From contig JAOTYL010000009.1 of assembly GCA_029861865.1 (NCBI GenBank), forward strand, positions 1 to 64,000: DNA of 64,000 nucleotides, given 5' to 3'. Made by a program: the position numbers and the translations under genes. This stretch comes from Myxococcales bacterium. GTDB lineage: Bacteria > Myxococcota_A > Polyangia > Polyangiales > Houyiibacteriaceae. Of the stretch, positions 27,268-35,509 are shown piece by piece (position 1 is the first letter of the stretch; every line of letters starts with the position of its first letter). The notes under the pieces are model-generated. The model searched no databases, was not told where the DNA came from, and was given only the letters and a program-made list of their open reading frames with translations.

Positions 27268-28134
27268 ATGCAGGTGGAATCGGAGTTCCAGAATGCCACC
27301 CTCGGCCAGCAGACCTGGCGCTACCACGACTCGGGGCAAGGACGCCCGGTGGTCCTGATCCACGGGTTTCCCGACTTACCCCACTCGTATGCCACCATTG
27401 CGCGCGGCCTCAACGAGGCGGGTTACCGGACGATTCTTCCCTACCTTCGGGGCTATCACCCGGACACGATCGTGCCTGGGCGCCCTTATGATGCGTTGAG
27501 CATCGCAGAGGACGCCATCGGCTTACTCGATGCCCTAGGGCTGAGCTCGGCGGTCCTGGTAGGCCATGATTGGGGTGCGTCGGTCGTCTGGGGTGCGGCA
27601 GCAATTGCGCCAGAACGCGTCGAAGCCATCGTTCCCATCGCCATTCCGCATCCGGAGACGCTTCGACCCAAGAACGCCCTCGAGGCGGTGGGCGCTCTGG
27701 TGCTCGCTCGACACTTCGTCTTCTTCAAGATGCCCTGGGCAGATGCGGTAACGCGTCGAGATGACTTTGCCTACATCGATACGCTCTACGAGCGATGGGG
27801 TCCGGACTGGAGAGGCCCCGAGCGAGATGCGGCGCTCGAGCGCATCAAGTCGGCGTTTCGCGATCCTGAAGTTCTCAAAGCCGCGATCGACTACTACAGA
27901 GCGGTGTCGACACGAATCGATCCTCGCCTTCTCGGCCAACTCCGATGCCGCGGGCTCATGGTCGCCGGCGGAAAAGACTTTGGCGGCCACATCGGCCCCT
28001 ATAAAAAGTCCGCGGGGCTGTTCGAAAGAGGGGCGGAGCTCTGGGTCGTACCCAACGGAGGCCACTGGCCGCATCGTGAGGAAGAAGCCCTGTTCATCGA
28101 CCGTGTCCTCACTTTTCTCCAAGAACAGCCCTGA
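27268..28134 (+). CDS. Alpha/beta hydrolase, epoxide hydrolase-like
   Basis: The 288-residue protein has the epoxide hydrolase pattern: oxyanion motif HGFPD (His 32), nucleophile motif GHDWG (Asp 101), and a C-terminal GGHWPHREE carrying the catalytic His. A GGAGG site precedes the ATG. A Tyr-rich cap region lies between residues 140 and 210. Epoxide hydrolysis is the likely reaction, but haloalkane dehalogenases and esterases share the fold. It stands alone, 70 bases before the arsM operator region. Confidence 0.87.
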   Translation: MQVESEFQNATLGQQTWRYHDSGQGRPVVLIHGFPDLPHSYATIARGLNEAGYRTILPYLRGYHPDTIVPGRPYDALSIAEDAIGLLDALGLSSAVLVGHDWGASVVWGAAAIAPERVEAIVPIAIPHPETLRPKNALEAVGALVLARHFVFFKMPWADAVTRRDDFAYIDTLYERWGPDWRGPERDAALERIKSAFRDPEVLKAAIDYYRAVSTRIDPRLLGQLRCRGLMVAGGKDFGGHIGPYKKSAGLFERGAELWVVPNGGHWPHREEEALFIDRVLTFLQEQP

Positions 28135-28153
28135 AAATAGTCAATTCTAGGCC

Positions 28154-28205
28154 TTGACGAAATTGGTTGACAGCCTCAACTAATTGGTTGCATCCTACAA
28201 CCAAT
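28154..28205. promoter_or_regulatory. Overlapping inverted repeats upstream of arsM-marR
   Basis: Two inverted repeats overlap here. ATTGGTTGA and TCAACTAAT (28162-28170 and 28176-28184) match in eight of nine pairs. ATTGGTTG and CAACCAAT (28183-28190 and 28198-28205) match perfectly. A TTGACA at 28167-28172 could be a -35 box lying inside the first repeat. The site ends about ten bases before the arsM start, as expected for an operator of the MarR protein encoded downstream. Confidence 0.65.
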
Positions 28206-28215
28206 GGAGACCGTC

Positions 28216-29061
28216 ATGAAAAGCAACCAAGTACACGAAGTGGTGAAGACCGGATACGCAGAGATCGCACGGAAAGGCGGCGGGTGTTGCGGCCCCGCGG
28301 AGGAGAAGGCGACGACCTGCTGCGACAGCGCTGCCCCAACGACGCAAGCCCAAACCGCCTCGCGCATCGGCTACACCGAAGAGGACGTTACCGGTCCCGC
28401 CGCGGAAGCTAATCTTGGGCTCGGGTGTGGCAACCCAACAGCGCTTGCCAGCCTCGAGCCTGGCGAAACGGTGGTCGACCTCGGTTCCGGTGCAGGGTTC
28501 GACGCACTCCTCTCTGCGGAAAAACTCGGGCCACAAGGGCGTTTCATCGGCGTCGACATGACCCCGGAGATGCTCGAACGCGCCCGAACGAATGCGGTCA
28601 ACGCTGGGTACGCGCGGACCGTGGAGTTTCGCGAAGGGCTCATCGAGAACCTTCCTGTAGCATCGGACTCCGCAGACGTGGTCATCTCGAACTGCGTGAT
28701 CAACCTCAGCCCGGATAAGCCCCAAGTGTTTCGTGAGGCTTATCGCGTTCTCAAGCCCGGTGGGAGACTCGCGGTCAGCGATATCTTGCTGACTCAGCCG
28801 TTGCCCCGCGATGTAGCGGAGCTGGCCACGAGTTGGATCGCGTGCGTGGGGGGTGCGTCGACGGAAGACGAGTACTTTGAGCACATCCGGGCGGCAGGAT
28901 TCGAGGGTTTGGAATACACGCGGAAGCCAGCGAGCACCGTGCTAACAGCGGATCTGCAGGATCCCCTTTGGAAAGCTGCGGTGGAGCTGATTGGCGAGGA
29001 CCGCATCAGAGAGCTGTCCGACACGGTGTTCAGCTATTCGATCACTGCCAAGAAGCCATGA
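28216..29061 (+). CDS. arsM: Arsenite methyltransferase ArsM
   Basis: Start ATG 28216 is preferred over ATG 28204 because GGAG lies six bases before it. The 281-residue protein has a Cys-rich N-terminus (GGGCCGP, TTCC), the SAM motif VVDLGSGAGFDA and the three Cys expected to bind As(III): LGLGCGNP, SNCVINLS and ACVGGA. It methylates arsenite to methylated arsenicals using SAM. The stop overlaps the marR start (ATGA), so the two are one operon. Part of the Cys-rich N-terminus may bind arsenic independently. Confidence 0.93.
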   Translation: MKSNQVHEVVKTGYAEIARKGGGCCGPAEEKATTCCDSAAPTTQAQTASRIGYTEEDVTGPAAEANLGLGCGNPTALASLEPGETVVDLGSGAGFDALLSAEKLGPQGRFIGVDMTPEMLERARTNAVNAGYARTVEFREGLIENLPVASDSADVVISNCVINLSPDKPQVFREAYRVLKPGGRLAVSDILLTQPLPRDVAELATSWIACVGGASTEDEYFEHIRAAGFEGLEYTRKPASTVLTADLQDPLWKAAVELIGEDRIRELSDTVFSYSITAKKP

Positions 29062-29492
29062 AGGGGGTGATCGACGACGTCATCGCGTTTTGCCGAATGT
29101 TCTCGGTCTTCGAGCGAGAGGAGATCTGTTGTGGCACGGTCACGCCTGCGCAATGCGTGCTTCTTCAGACGCTCCGGTCAGGTGAGTGGGACGTGTCGAG
29201 CCTGGCAGCGCAGACCCGCGTGACCAAGGGCGCGATGACTCGGCTCATCGATGGACTCGAAAAGCGCGGCTGGGTCAGTCGCGACCAAAGCAGCCATGAC
29301 GGACGCCGGTTTGTCGTTTCCCTCACAGCTGACGGCAAGAGGCAATCCAAACGGCTCGTAGAGCTGACCGAAAAAAGCATCGCGACGATCCTCAGCCGCG
29401 TCCCAGAGGACGAGCGCGACCAAGTCATCCGAAGCCTCCACCTTCTCCGCCAAGCCGCAGAGCAAACCCGCTCCCAACTCGACTGCTGTTAA
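29058..29492 (+). CDS. MarR-type regulator with Cys motif, linked to arsM
   Basis: The 144-residue protein has a MarR winged helix: SSLAAQTRVTKGAMTRLIDGLEKRGW and the wing DGRRFVVSLT. It starts at ATG 29058, overlapping the arsM stop. Cys residues at 24, 25 and 33 (CCGTVTPAQC) and a C-terminal CC are unusual for the family and could form a thiol site for As(III). It probably represses arsM and itself through the inverted repeats upstream of arsM. Arsenic sensing is inference from context. Tandem TAA stops run into the palindromic repeat. Confidence 0.85.
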   Translation: MKGVIDDVIAFCRMFSVFEREEICCGTVTPAQCVLLQTLRSGEWDVSSLAAQTRVTKGAMTRLIDGLEKRGWVSRDQSSHDGRRFVVSLTADGKRQSKRLVELTEKSIATILSRVPEDERDQVIRSLHLLRQAAEQTRSQLDCC

Positions 29493-29512
29493 TAAGGGGA
29501 CTGTCCCCTTTA
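29493..29512. repeat. Convergent-junction palindrome, copy 2
   Basis: TAAGGGGAC, a central T, and GTCCCCTTTA. It is the same unit as at 17051 with shorter A/T arms. The left TAA is a second in-frame stop directly after the marR stop (29490-29492), and the right end supplies the TAA of the convergent acyl-CoA synthetase gene. A bidirectional terminator role is likely. Confidence 0.82.
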
Positions 29513-31138
29513 GGTGGTGACGATTTGGAGCTCGCGGTTGGCGTGTTGGCGGCGGAGGACTTTCTTGTCGTATTTGCCGACGCTGGTTTTGGGGATTTCA
29601 GCGATGAAGGTCCAGCGCTCGGGGAGCCACCACTTGGCCACTTTGTCTTCCAGGTACGCAAGCAATTCTTCGGGGCTGACGCTGCTACCCTCTTTTCGGA
29701 CGATGCAAGCCAGCGGTCGCTCGTCCCACTTTTCGTCGGGGATGCCAACCACGGCCGCCTCGGCCACCTCCGGATGCGCGATGATCGTATTCTCGAGCTC
29801 GACTGACGAGATCCATTCGCCCCCCGACTTGATCACGTCCTTTGCCCGATCGGTGATCTGCGCGTACCCGCGCTCGTCGATGAAGCCGACATCCCCGGTT
29901 CGTAGCCAGCCGTCGTGAAACTTCTCGTCGTCCTCGACGCCGTAGTAGCTGCCGGTCACCCAGGGGCCGCGCGCTTCGATCTCGCCAACCGATTTTCCGT
30001 CCCATGGAAGCGGGTAGCCTTTGTCATCGACGATTCGAAGCTCGAGTCCCGCCACGGCGCGCCCGGTACGGCTTCGATACTTCCACCGCTCTTGGCCGGT
30101 CACGCCCTTCGGTGGCGACGCGATCGTCCCAAGCGGGCTGGTCTCAGTCATGCCCCAGAGCTGCAAAATGGTCACGCCGTACCGTTCTTCGAACGCACGC
30201 ATCAGCGACTCGGGAACGGCCGAGCCACCGCAGATCACCAACCGGAAGGAGGAAAGGTCTATCTTTTTCCCTTCGCCGTAGTTGAGGACGCCGGTCCAGA
30301 TGCTCGGCACGGCGCCAGCCACGGTGGGCCGATTGCGCTCGATCATGCCCACCAACGGCTCGGGCTGGAGGAAGCGGGTCGGCTGGAGGAAGTCGGTGCC
30401 AACCCACCAACCGGCGTAGGGTAGGCCCCAACAGTTCGCATGGAACATCGGCACGATCGTGAGAACCATGTCGTTCTCATTGAGACCCGCGACCGCCCCC
30501 GAGGTGATGCCGTAAGAATGAAGCACAGTGGAGCGGTGGCTGTAGACGACGCCCTTGGGGTCGCCGGTGGTGCCACTCGTGTAGGCCATCGAGGCTGGCG
30601 CGCGCTCGTCGAGTGTCGGCCAATCGATGCCGGGAGACTCGGAGGACAATAGATCGTCGTAACGGTGAAGTGTTGCTTTCGGGGCGTCCCGAAGCGGCGT
30701 GTCGTCCCCGCTACCGACGACGATGATGTGCTCGACGGTGGCTAGTTCCTTTGCGACTTTTCCTAGGAGCGGAACCAGGCTGTCATCTACGATGATGACT
30801 TTGTCCATTGCATGGTTGATCACGAACGCGAGCTGATCCGGAAACAGCCGGATGTTGAGGGTGTGCATGACGGCGCCCATCGAGGAGATCGCGAAGTACG
30901 CCTCGAGGTGCTCTTGGCTATTCCAACAGAAGGTACCGACGCGGTCCTGTTCGCAAACCCCGAGCTTCGCCAGCGCCTTGGCGAGTTGCTCCGTGCGGTC
31001 GCCGATCTCGGCGTAGGTGCCTATCCGGTCGCCGCCCTCCTCTACGGTGATGACACGGCTGGTCCCGTAGAATCTCCGACCATGCTCGAAGAGATCCGAG
31101 ATCAGGAGCGGCCGATCCATCATGGTCGAAAAGCTCAC
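29510..31138 (-). CDS. Fatty-acyl-CoA synthetase (AMP-binding, FadD-like)
   Basis: The 542-residue protein has the adenylate-forming motifs YTSGTTGDPKGVVYSH (P-loop), QLWGMTET, GWLRTGDVGFIDERGY, and the C-terminal catalytic Lys region KTSVGKYDKK. Similarity of layout is to medium/long-chain acyl-CoA synthetases. GTG 31138 is chosen because GGAGG lies five bases before it; TTG 31141 is too close. It lies downstream of the CDGSH gene on the same strand with a short gap. It ends in the palindrome shared with marR. Confidence 0.92.
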   Translation of the reverse strand: MSFSTMMDRPLLISDLFEHGRRFYGTSRVITVEEGGDRIGTYAEIGDRTEQLAKALAKLGVCEQDRVGTFCWNSQEHLEAYFAISSMGAVMHTLNIRLFPDQLAFVINHAMDKVIIVDDSLVPLLGKVAKELATVEHIIVVGSGDDTPLRDAPKATLHRYDDLLSSESPGIDWPTLDERAPASMAYTSGTTGDPKGVVYSHRSTVLHSYGITSGAVAGLNENDMVLTIVPMFHANCWGLPYAGWWVGTDFLQPTRFLQPEPLVGMIERNRPTVAGAVPSIWTGVLNYGEGKKIDLSSFRLVICGGSAVPESLMRAFEERYGVTILQLWGMTETSPLGTIASPPKGVTGQERWKYRSRTGRAVAGLELRIVDDKGYPLPWDGKSVGEIEARGPWVTGSYYGVEDDEKFHDGWLRTGDVGFIDERGYAQITDRAKDVIKSGGEWISSVELENTIIAHPEVAEAAVVGIPDEKWDERPLACIVRKEGSSVSPEELLAYLEDKVAKWWLPERWTFIAEIPKTSVGKYDKKVLRRQHANRELQIVTT

Positions 31139-31165
31139 CAATTCCTCCTTGCGATGCTCATGCGC

Positions 31166-31813
31166 TCAGTCCGCTTGGAACCCGGCGTCCTTGTGGGAGC
31201 CGTCGCAGAAAGGCTTGTTCTGGGAATGGCCGCAACGGCAGAGTGCGGCACGGGTGCCCGACCATGCCTTACGGCCGCTCGCAGCGACGATGGTGAAGTT
31301 TCCGTTGAGAAGAAGCGGCCCGTTCGGCGCCCGACTCACTTTGAGCGTTCCGCCCTTGGACTCTTGACCGTCCCCTTTTTCGCCTACGGCACCGTAGTCT
31401 TTGAAGTTTGCTTCTTCGTGGCTGTTGTCGCAGAACGGTTTGTTCTTGGAGTGTCCGCACCGACAAAGCGCAGCTCGAAAACGGACACCATCCATGTCCG
31501 CTGCGGCTCCGTCAATCTCGAGGTCTCCGTTCACGTACAGAGGCCCGTTGTACATCACCCGCACGACGTTCTCTGACCCTGGAACTTCTGCCGGTCCGCC
31601 ATCTTTTCGCGTGTAGGTCAGGGCCCCGCTAGGACAGCGATGAACGACGTCCACCACCTCTTCGCAACTCACGCGGTCTGGCTCACACCACGGCTCGCGA
31701 CCACCCACGAACAGGTCGTTCTTCGCCCGACCACACTCGCTGATGTGAATGCATAGCCGGCCGTCCCATTGGACGTCAGCCTGGGCTCCCTGATAGGTGA
31801 CCTTCTTGCCCAT
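31166..31813 (-). CDS. Two-CDGSH iron-sulfur protein with N-terminal ferredoxin-like domain
   Basis: The 215-residue protein starts at ATG 31813, which has AAGGAG upstream. Residues 1-65 form a small Fer4-type domain (CIHISEC, then CEPDRVSCEE and HRCPSGAL). Two CDGSH motifs follow: CRCGHSKNKPFCDNSH and CRCGHSQNKPFCDGSH, each supplying three Cys and one His to a [2Fe-2S] cluster. In the first, the usual Gly is Asn. The protein is soluble and probably transfers electrons or clusters in the cytoplasm. Its start overlaps the end of the CWC gene. Confidence 0.92.
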   Translation of the reverse strand: MGKKVTYQGAQADVQWDGRLCIHISECGRAKNDLFVGGREPWCEPDRVSCEEVVDVVHRCPSGALTYTRKDGGPAEVPGSENVVRVMYNGPLYVNGDLEIDGAAADMDGVRFRAALCRCGHSKNKPFCDNSHEEANFKDYGAVGEKGDGQESKGGTLKVSRAPNGPLLLNGNFTIVAASGRKAWSGTRAALCRCGHSQNKPFCDGSHKDAGFQAD

Positions 31814-32015
31814 GGTTCTCCTTTCTTGCGCACCGTGCACAAATGCAGACTCGGTTTCGAGCTTCTGGGGGGATCGCCTTCAAGACGTCGGGGCTCATCG
31901 TCACCGCCATGCACCAACAGGACTCGGCGTCCTTCCCCGCGGCGATCGCGCACTCATTCACATCGCCGCAGAGCGGGCATTTCGTCCTGTCGGTGAAGTC
32001 GGACGTGGCAGTCAT
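31776..32015 (-). CDS. Cysteine-rich CWC family protein
   Basis: The 79-residue protein has the pattern of the Cys-rich CWC family: CPLCGDVNECAIA, then SCWC, then VCICARC. Eight or more Cys in CxxC and CxC pairs suggest zinc or iron-sulfur binding. It overlaps its neighbours on both sides (ATGA with the upstream gene, about 38 bases with the CDGSH gene), so it is part of the same operon. Function is unknown. Confidence 0.85.
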   Translation of the reverse strand: MTATSDFTDRTKCPLCGDVNECAIAAGKDAESCWCMAVTMSPDVLKAIPPEARNRVCICARCARKENHGQEGHLSGSPG

Positions 32016-32653
32016 TTGATCTCTCCGAGGCGCTCCAGCTCTTCATACTGCTCCCGATAGAGTTGGTCGATGTAGGTGTGCATCTCGTTCAACCGAATCA
32101 ACCGCTTTTGGGGGCCCGCTTCTTCTTCGTTGGCGTCGCAGAGCTTGGCGAGCTCGCTCACCGCCTCGAGGGAGCTGGTGGCCCGGGTGGCCGAAATCGC
32201 GAGAACGGCCGTCATGGCCAAGGCCGGGAGAGCGACCATGAGAAACCTCGCCCACACGCCCTGAGGTGTCCGCCGAATCATCCACGGAGAAAGGAGGACC
32301 AAGATCAGCGCCGCCAAGCTAGCCAAGATCCAAGGCCCGTGCCGGTGCCATACGTGACTCCATGCGCTCACTTTGCTTTCCTTGCGCGCCTTGGTGCAAG
32401 GGTCGGATTCCTTGAGATGCTGAATCTCTTTCACGACCGCGCCCGAGAGCTCCTCGGCAAGCTCGGAGTTGAGACTGACTTGCGAGAGATCCACCGCCCG
32501 CGCCTTCGACCGCTTCTCGGGTGGAATGAGCGAAAACCGATTGACGTACACGGTGCGCCCGGAATCCCCTAGGTAGGAATAGAAGACGGGGGCGTGTTGC
32601 GCGGTCGCGGTGCTCGCAAGAATCAGGGCTGCAACGACGAGAAGGATACGCAT
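32012..32653 (-). CDS. Secreted/membrane protein of unknown function
   Basis: Start ATG 32653 gives a clean signal peptide (MRILLVVAALILASTATA); the frame is open upstream but without signal. The 213-residue protein then reads FYSYLGDSGRTVYVNRFSLIPPEKR, resembling DUF4124-like periplasmic modules. Two membrane segments follow (PWILASLAALILVLL and FLMVALPALAMTAVLAI), then a helical C-terminus with MHTYIDQLYREQYEEL. It should be anchored in the inner membrane with an N-terminal periplasmic domain. It is the first gene of the CWC/CDGSH operon, unless the small upstream ORF is real. Confidence 0.7.
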   Translation of the reverse strand: MRILLVVAALILASTATAQHAPVFYSYLGDSGRTVYVNRFSLIPPEKRSKARAVDLSQVSLNSELAEELSGAVVKEIQHLKESDPCTKARKESKVSAWSHVWHRHGPWILASLAALILVLLSPWMIRRTPQGVWARFLMVALPALAMTAVLAISATRATSSLEAVSELAKLCDANEEEAGPQKRLIRLNEMHTYIDQLYREQYEELERLGEIK

Positions 32654-32669
32654 GCGGAAAAAGCGGACT

Positions 32670-32834
32670 CTAGTTGGTGACCTTGGAAAGCACGACCATG
32701 CCAGCGAGCGCACTGGCGAACGACCTGATGATGATACCGATCTTGGCCGCGACCAAGAGATCTCCAGCAAGACCGAGTGCTGGCCAGGTGACCCCTGCGG
32801 GTCGGGCCGCCCACCCAAGGTTCGGATCCTCCAT
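32670..32834 (-). CDS. Possible small membrane protein (54 residues)
   Basis: An ATG at 32834 opens a short frame ending 17 bases before the next gene on the same strand. The product has a Trp/Pro-containing N-terminus and a hydrophobic stretch WPALGLAGDLLVAAKIGIII followed by FASALAGMVVL, which could be one or two membrane segments. No ribosome binding site is visible, and the region may simply be the promoter of the operon and of the divergent hydrolase. Confidence 0.3.
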   Translation of the reverse strand: MEDPNLGWAARPAGVTWPALGLAGDLLVAAKIGIIIRSFASALAGMVVLSKVTN

Positions 32835-32877
32835 CAGGGACCGGCTTATCGCGGAACGTGCTAGAAAACCAGAGCCC

Positions 32878-34164
32878 GTGGAACTGAGTGAATCGATTGT
32901 CGCCTGGCTATTCTTCGGCGTGAGCCTCGTCGGGGCGGTGTTCACCCTCAACGCCTTCATGCCGGTCCGCCGAATTCCCGCACTTTTCGTTCCGAGCTTC
33001 TTCGGATCGTGGCTGACCGCTGAGCTCGCTCTCCAACACATCGTCTGGCAGGCGCTGGTCGCTTTGCTCTTCATCGAGCTTGGCGCTCTCTCTACCTGGC
33101 CCGGGTTGGTAGCGCTCGGGATCACCGCGGCATCGTGGTTGGGCCTGTTCGTTCTTTTTCTCGACGGATGGAAAACGCGCGCCACCTTCGACGAAGCGCT
33201 CGCGGATCTTGCAGAACCAGCCGACCCAAACCGTCTCCCGATGTTGCAGGTCGCGTTGCCGTTCTTGTTCCGTCGGCGAGGAGTGCGCGTCACCCGAAAC
33301 ATCGTTTACCGTGAGGTCGCCGGCAAAGCTTTGAAGCTCGACGTGGTCATGCCCATCGATTGGGCAAAGAATCGACCGGCGATCATGCAGATCCACGGCG
33401 GGGCGTGGATCATTGGTGACAAGCGGGAGCAGGGGTGGCCGCTCATGGGGCACCTCGCGGCCAACGGTTGGGTCTGTTTCAACGTCAACTACAGGCTCAG
33501 CCCTGCGGCGACATGGCCTGACCACCTCGAAGATCTCAAGTACGCGCTCAAATGGATTCGCGATCGTGCAGAGGAGTACGGCATCGATCCGAACTTCATC
33601 GCATGCACGGGTGGTTCGGCCGGGGGGCACCTCACCGCCATGGTGGCGCTCACACCGAACGACCCCGAATATCAACAGGGCTTCGAAGCCGCGGATACGA
33701 CCGTGCAGGCCGCCATCCCCATCTACGGGGTCTTCGATTTCACCAATCGCCTCGGGACCCAGCAGCCACAGATGCGTAAGACCCTGCTCGAGCCCTGGGT
33801 CATGAAGGCGTTTTTCGACCGAGAGCCCGAGAAATTCCACCGCGCATCGCCACTCGATCGAATCAATCCCGACGCTCCACCCTTCTTGATCATTCACGGC
33901 ACCCGCGACACCTTGGCACCCGTGCGTGATGCGCGGCTCTTCGCGGAGCGTCTGCGTGAAACGTCACACGCGCCTGTCACGTATGCCGAGCTTGCAGGAG
34001 CTCAACACGCGTTCGACGTCTTCGCATCCCCGCGTACCGCTCGCATGCTCGATGGCGCTTTACGATTTCTGACCGCGATGCGAGAGCGCGCCAGAAGCTC
34101 CCTTCCCTCGCGGGAGCCGGGACTGCCGTTGGCGAACGAGCCCAGAGTCAAAGCGTCGCATTGA
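32878..34164 (+). CDS. Membrane-anchored alpha/beta hydrolase (esterase/lipase type)
   Basis: The frame is open from 32674, but the hydrophobic N-terminus begins near GTG 32878, which is used here (428 residues). Membrane segments occur in residues 1-105 (AWLFFGVSLVGAVFTL, ALVALLFIELGAL, LGITAASWLGLFVLFL). The catalytic domain has the hormone-sensitive-lipase-like oxyanion motif IHGGAWIIG, nucleophile motif GGSAGGH, Asp near HGTRDTLAP and His in AGAQHAFD. It probably hydrolyses esters at the membrane. The start is uncertain. Confidence 0.85.
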   Translation: MELSESIVAWLFFGVSLVGAVFTLNAFMPVRRIPALFVPSFFGSWLTAELALQHIVWQALVALLFIELGALSTWPGLVALGITAASWLGLFVLFLDGWKTRATFDEALADLAEPADPNRLPMLQVALPFLFRRRGVRVTRNIVYREVAGKALKLDVVMPIDWAKNRPAIMQIHGGAWIIGDKREQGWPLMGHLAANGWVCFNVNYRLSPAATWPDHLEDLKYALKWIRDRAEEYGIDPNFIACTGGSAGGHLTAMVALTPNDPEYQQGFEAADTTVQAAIPIYGVFDFTNRLGTQQPQMRKTLLEPWVMKAFFDREPEKFHRASPLDRINPDAPPFLIIHGTRDTLAPVRDARLFAERLRETSHAPVTYAELAGAQHAFDVFASPRTARMLDGALRFLTAMRERARSSLPSREPGLPLANEPRVKASH

Positions 34165-34170
34165 TCTTTT

Positions 34171-34653
34171 CTAGTCTTCGTAGACCAGGTTGATCTCTAT
34201 CGTGACGGGACCACCGTCGTATTTGAACTTGGCGTCCTTGAAGAGCGGCGGGCCGAACCTCTTCGCCTTTGCATCTCTGGACACACCCCAAGGCTCGCGC
34301 GGGCTACCGATCGCATTGGTGTCGAGCTTGCCGTTCCCGTTCTTGTCGAGAAAAACCGAGGCAGCGTATTCGCCGAGGCCTGTACGCTTGAACACGCACT
34401 CCGCGGTGTCCGATTCGACTTCCACCCAAGTCCGACGAAGCGCGCGGCGATGCTTTCGCGGAAAACCCTTGTTCTTCCAGAAGAGCCCGCATGCCAGTCG
34501 GCCCGCGCCTTCGCGAATGCCCTTCACTCGAATGGTCAACGCATTGTCGGCAGCGGGGTCGTTGACCTCCGCTCGAGCGGGAAGGTGCGACAGCGATGGA
34601 AGAACGAGCACCGCGATTAAAGCAGGCCATCGGGTCGTGTTTTTGCCTTGCAT
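34171..34653 (-). CDS. DUF2141 domain exported protein
   Basis: The 160-residue protein starts at ATG 34653, with GGAGAG nine bases upstream, and has a signal peptide (ALIAVLVLPSLSHLPARA). The mature part has the DUF2141 pattern: LTIRVKGIREGAGRLACGLF, then GEYAASVFLDKNGNGKLDTN and PREPWGVSRDA. The family forms a small beta sandwich in the periplasm. Function unknown. It converges with the hydrolase gene, with a six-base gap. Confidence 0.9.
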   Translation of the reverse strand: MQGKNTTRWPALIAVLVLPSLSHLPARAEVNDPAADNALTIRVKGIREGAGRLACGLFWKNKGFPRKHRRALRRTWVEVESDTAECVFKRTGLGEYAASVFLDKNGNGKLDTNAIGSPREPWGVSRDAKAKRFGPPLFKDAKFKYDGGPVTIEINLVYED

Positions 34654-34852
34654 CGAGTGCTCTCCGTCCACAAAAGCCAGTTTAGGCGTCCCAATCTACT
34701 GGTTTCCGTTCGACGAGCCGCTTGGAGCAGATGTTTAAACGACTGGCCGGTTTTTGCCAAATCTCGCCAGTCCGGCGGCCCTTCGAGGGACCAACGCCTG
34801 AAACTGATGGATTTCCTTGCTGAATTACGAAAGTCATTTCTTCTCTTGGCCA

Positions 34853-34867
34853 AACGAACGGTCGTAC
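34853..34867. promoter_or_regulatory. Operator candidate upstream of tetR (34882)
   Basis: AACGAACGGTCGTAC contains ACGA and TCGT half-sites around ACGG, a pattern common for operators of this TetR subgroup. It lies 15 bases before the GTG start and is followed by a T-rich stretch (ACTATTTTTT). Binding here would repress the regulator gene itself. Confidence 0.4.
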
Positions 34868-34881
34868 TATTTTTTAAGCCT

Positions 34882-35481
34882 GTGGGTAAAGGCCAAGAGA
34901 CCAAGCGCGCGATCGTCGACGAGGCACTCGACCTCGTGAGCACCGGCGGACTCGGCGGGCTTTCGATAGGCACGCTCGCCCGAGCGACCGGCATGTCGAA
35001 GAGCGGATTGTTCGCACACTTCGAATCGAAGGAGCAACTTCAGCTCACCGTGCTCCAAGCGGCGACCGAGCGGTTCGTCGACATCGTCATCGCGCCTGCC
35101 CTCAAACAACCCCGGGGCGAGCCACGCATCCGCGCCATGTTCGAGAACTCGATGAAGCAATGGGAGAACGAGCTTCCTGGCGGCTGTATTTACTACGCGG
35201 TATCCGCGGAGCTCGACGACCAGCCCGGCGCCGCTCGGGACTTCCTGATCAAGACGGAGCTCGACTACGAGGCCACCACTCGCCGAGCGGCCGAGATCGC
35301 GGTTGAAGAGGGACACTTCCGCAAGGACCTCGATCTCGACCAGTTTGTGTTCGAGCTCGGCTCGATCACGTCCGGTTATCACCATGCAGGGCGCCTTCTC
35401 GGCAAGCCCGACGCGGAAGAGCGAGCGTTCAAGGCGTTCGATGCGCTGCTCGCTCGCTCACGCCCACCTACGACCGTCTAG
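34882..35481 (+). CDS. TetR/AcrR family regulator
   Basis: The GTG at 34882 gives a typical start (MGKGQETKRAIVDEALDLV) and a 199-residue product. The frame is open upstream to 34648, but that part overlaps the promoter region and an operator-like palindrome. The HTH reads LSIGTLARATGMSKSGLFAHFESKEQLQLTVL. The C-terminal domain contains PGGCIYYAVSAELDDQPGAARD, typical of a TetR subgroup. The target is not obvious: the divergent DUF2141 gene is closest, and the metallophosphoesterase lies convergent downstream. Confidence 0.88.
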   Translation: MGKGQETKRAIVDEALDLVSTGGLGGLSIGTLARATGMSKSGLFAHFESKEQLQLTVLQAATERFVDIVIAPALKQPRGEPRIRAMFENSMKQWENELPGGCIYYAVSAELDDQPGAARDFLIKTELDYEATTRRAAEIAVEEGHFRKDLDLDQFVFELGSITSGYHHAGRLLGKPDAEERAFKAFDALLARSRPPTTV

Positions 35482-35509
35482 GAGAGACTTGGGTTCGCCG
35501 TATGAGCGC

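Noticed and set aside
31369-31380. GTCCCCTTTTT resembling one arm of the convergent-junction palindrome
   Set aside because: It lies inside the CDGSH gene, in frame with good coding sequence, and the matching left arm is missing.
32805-32840. T-loop-like GGTTCGGATCC suggesting a tRNA
   Set aside because: The flanking bases do not form a T-stem and no acceptor, D or anticodon stems fit around it.
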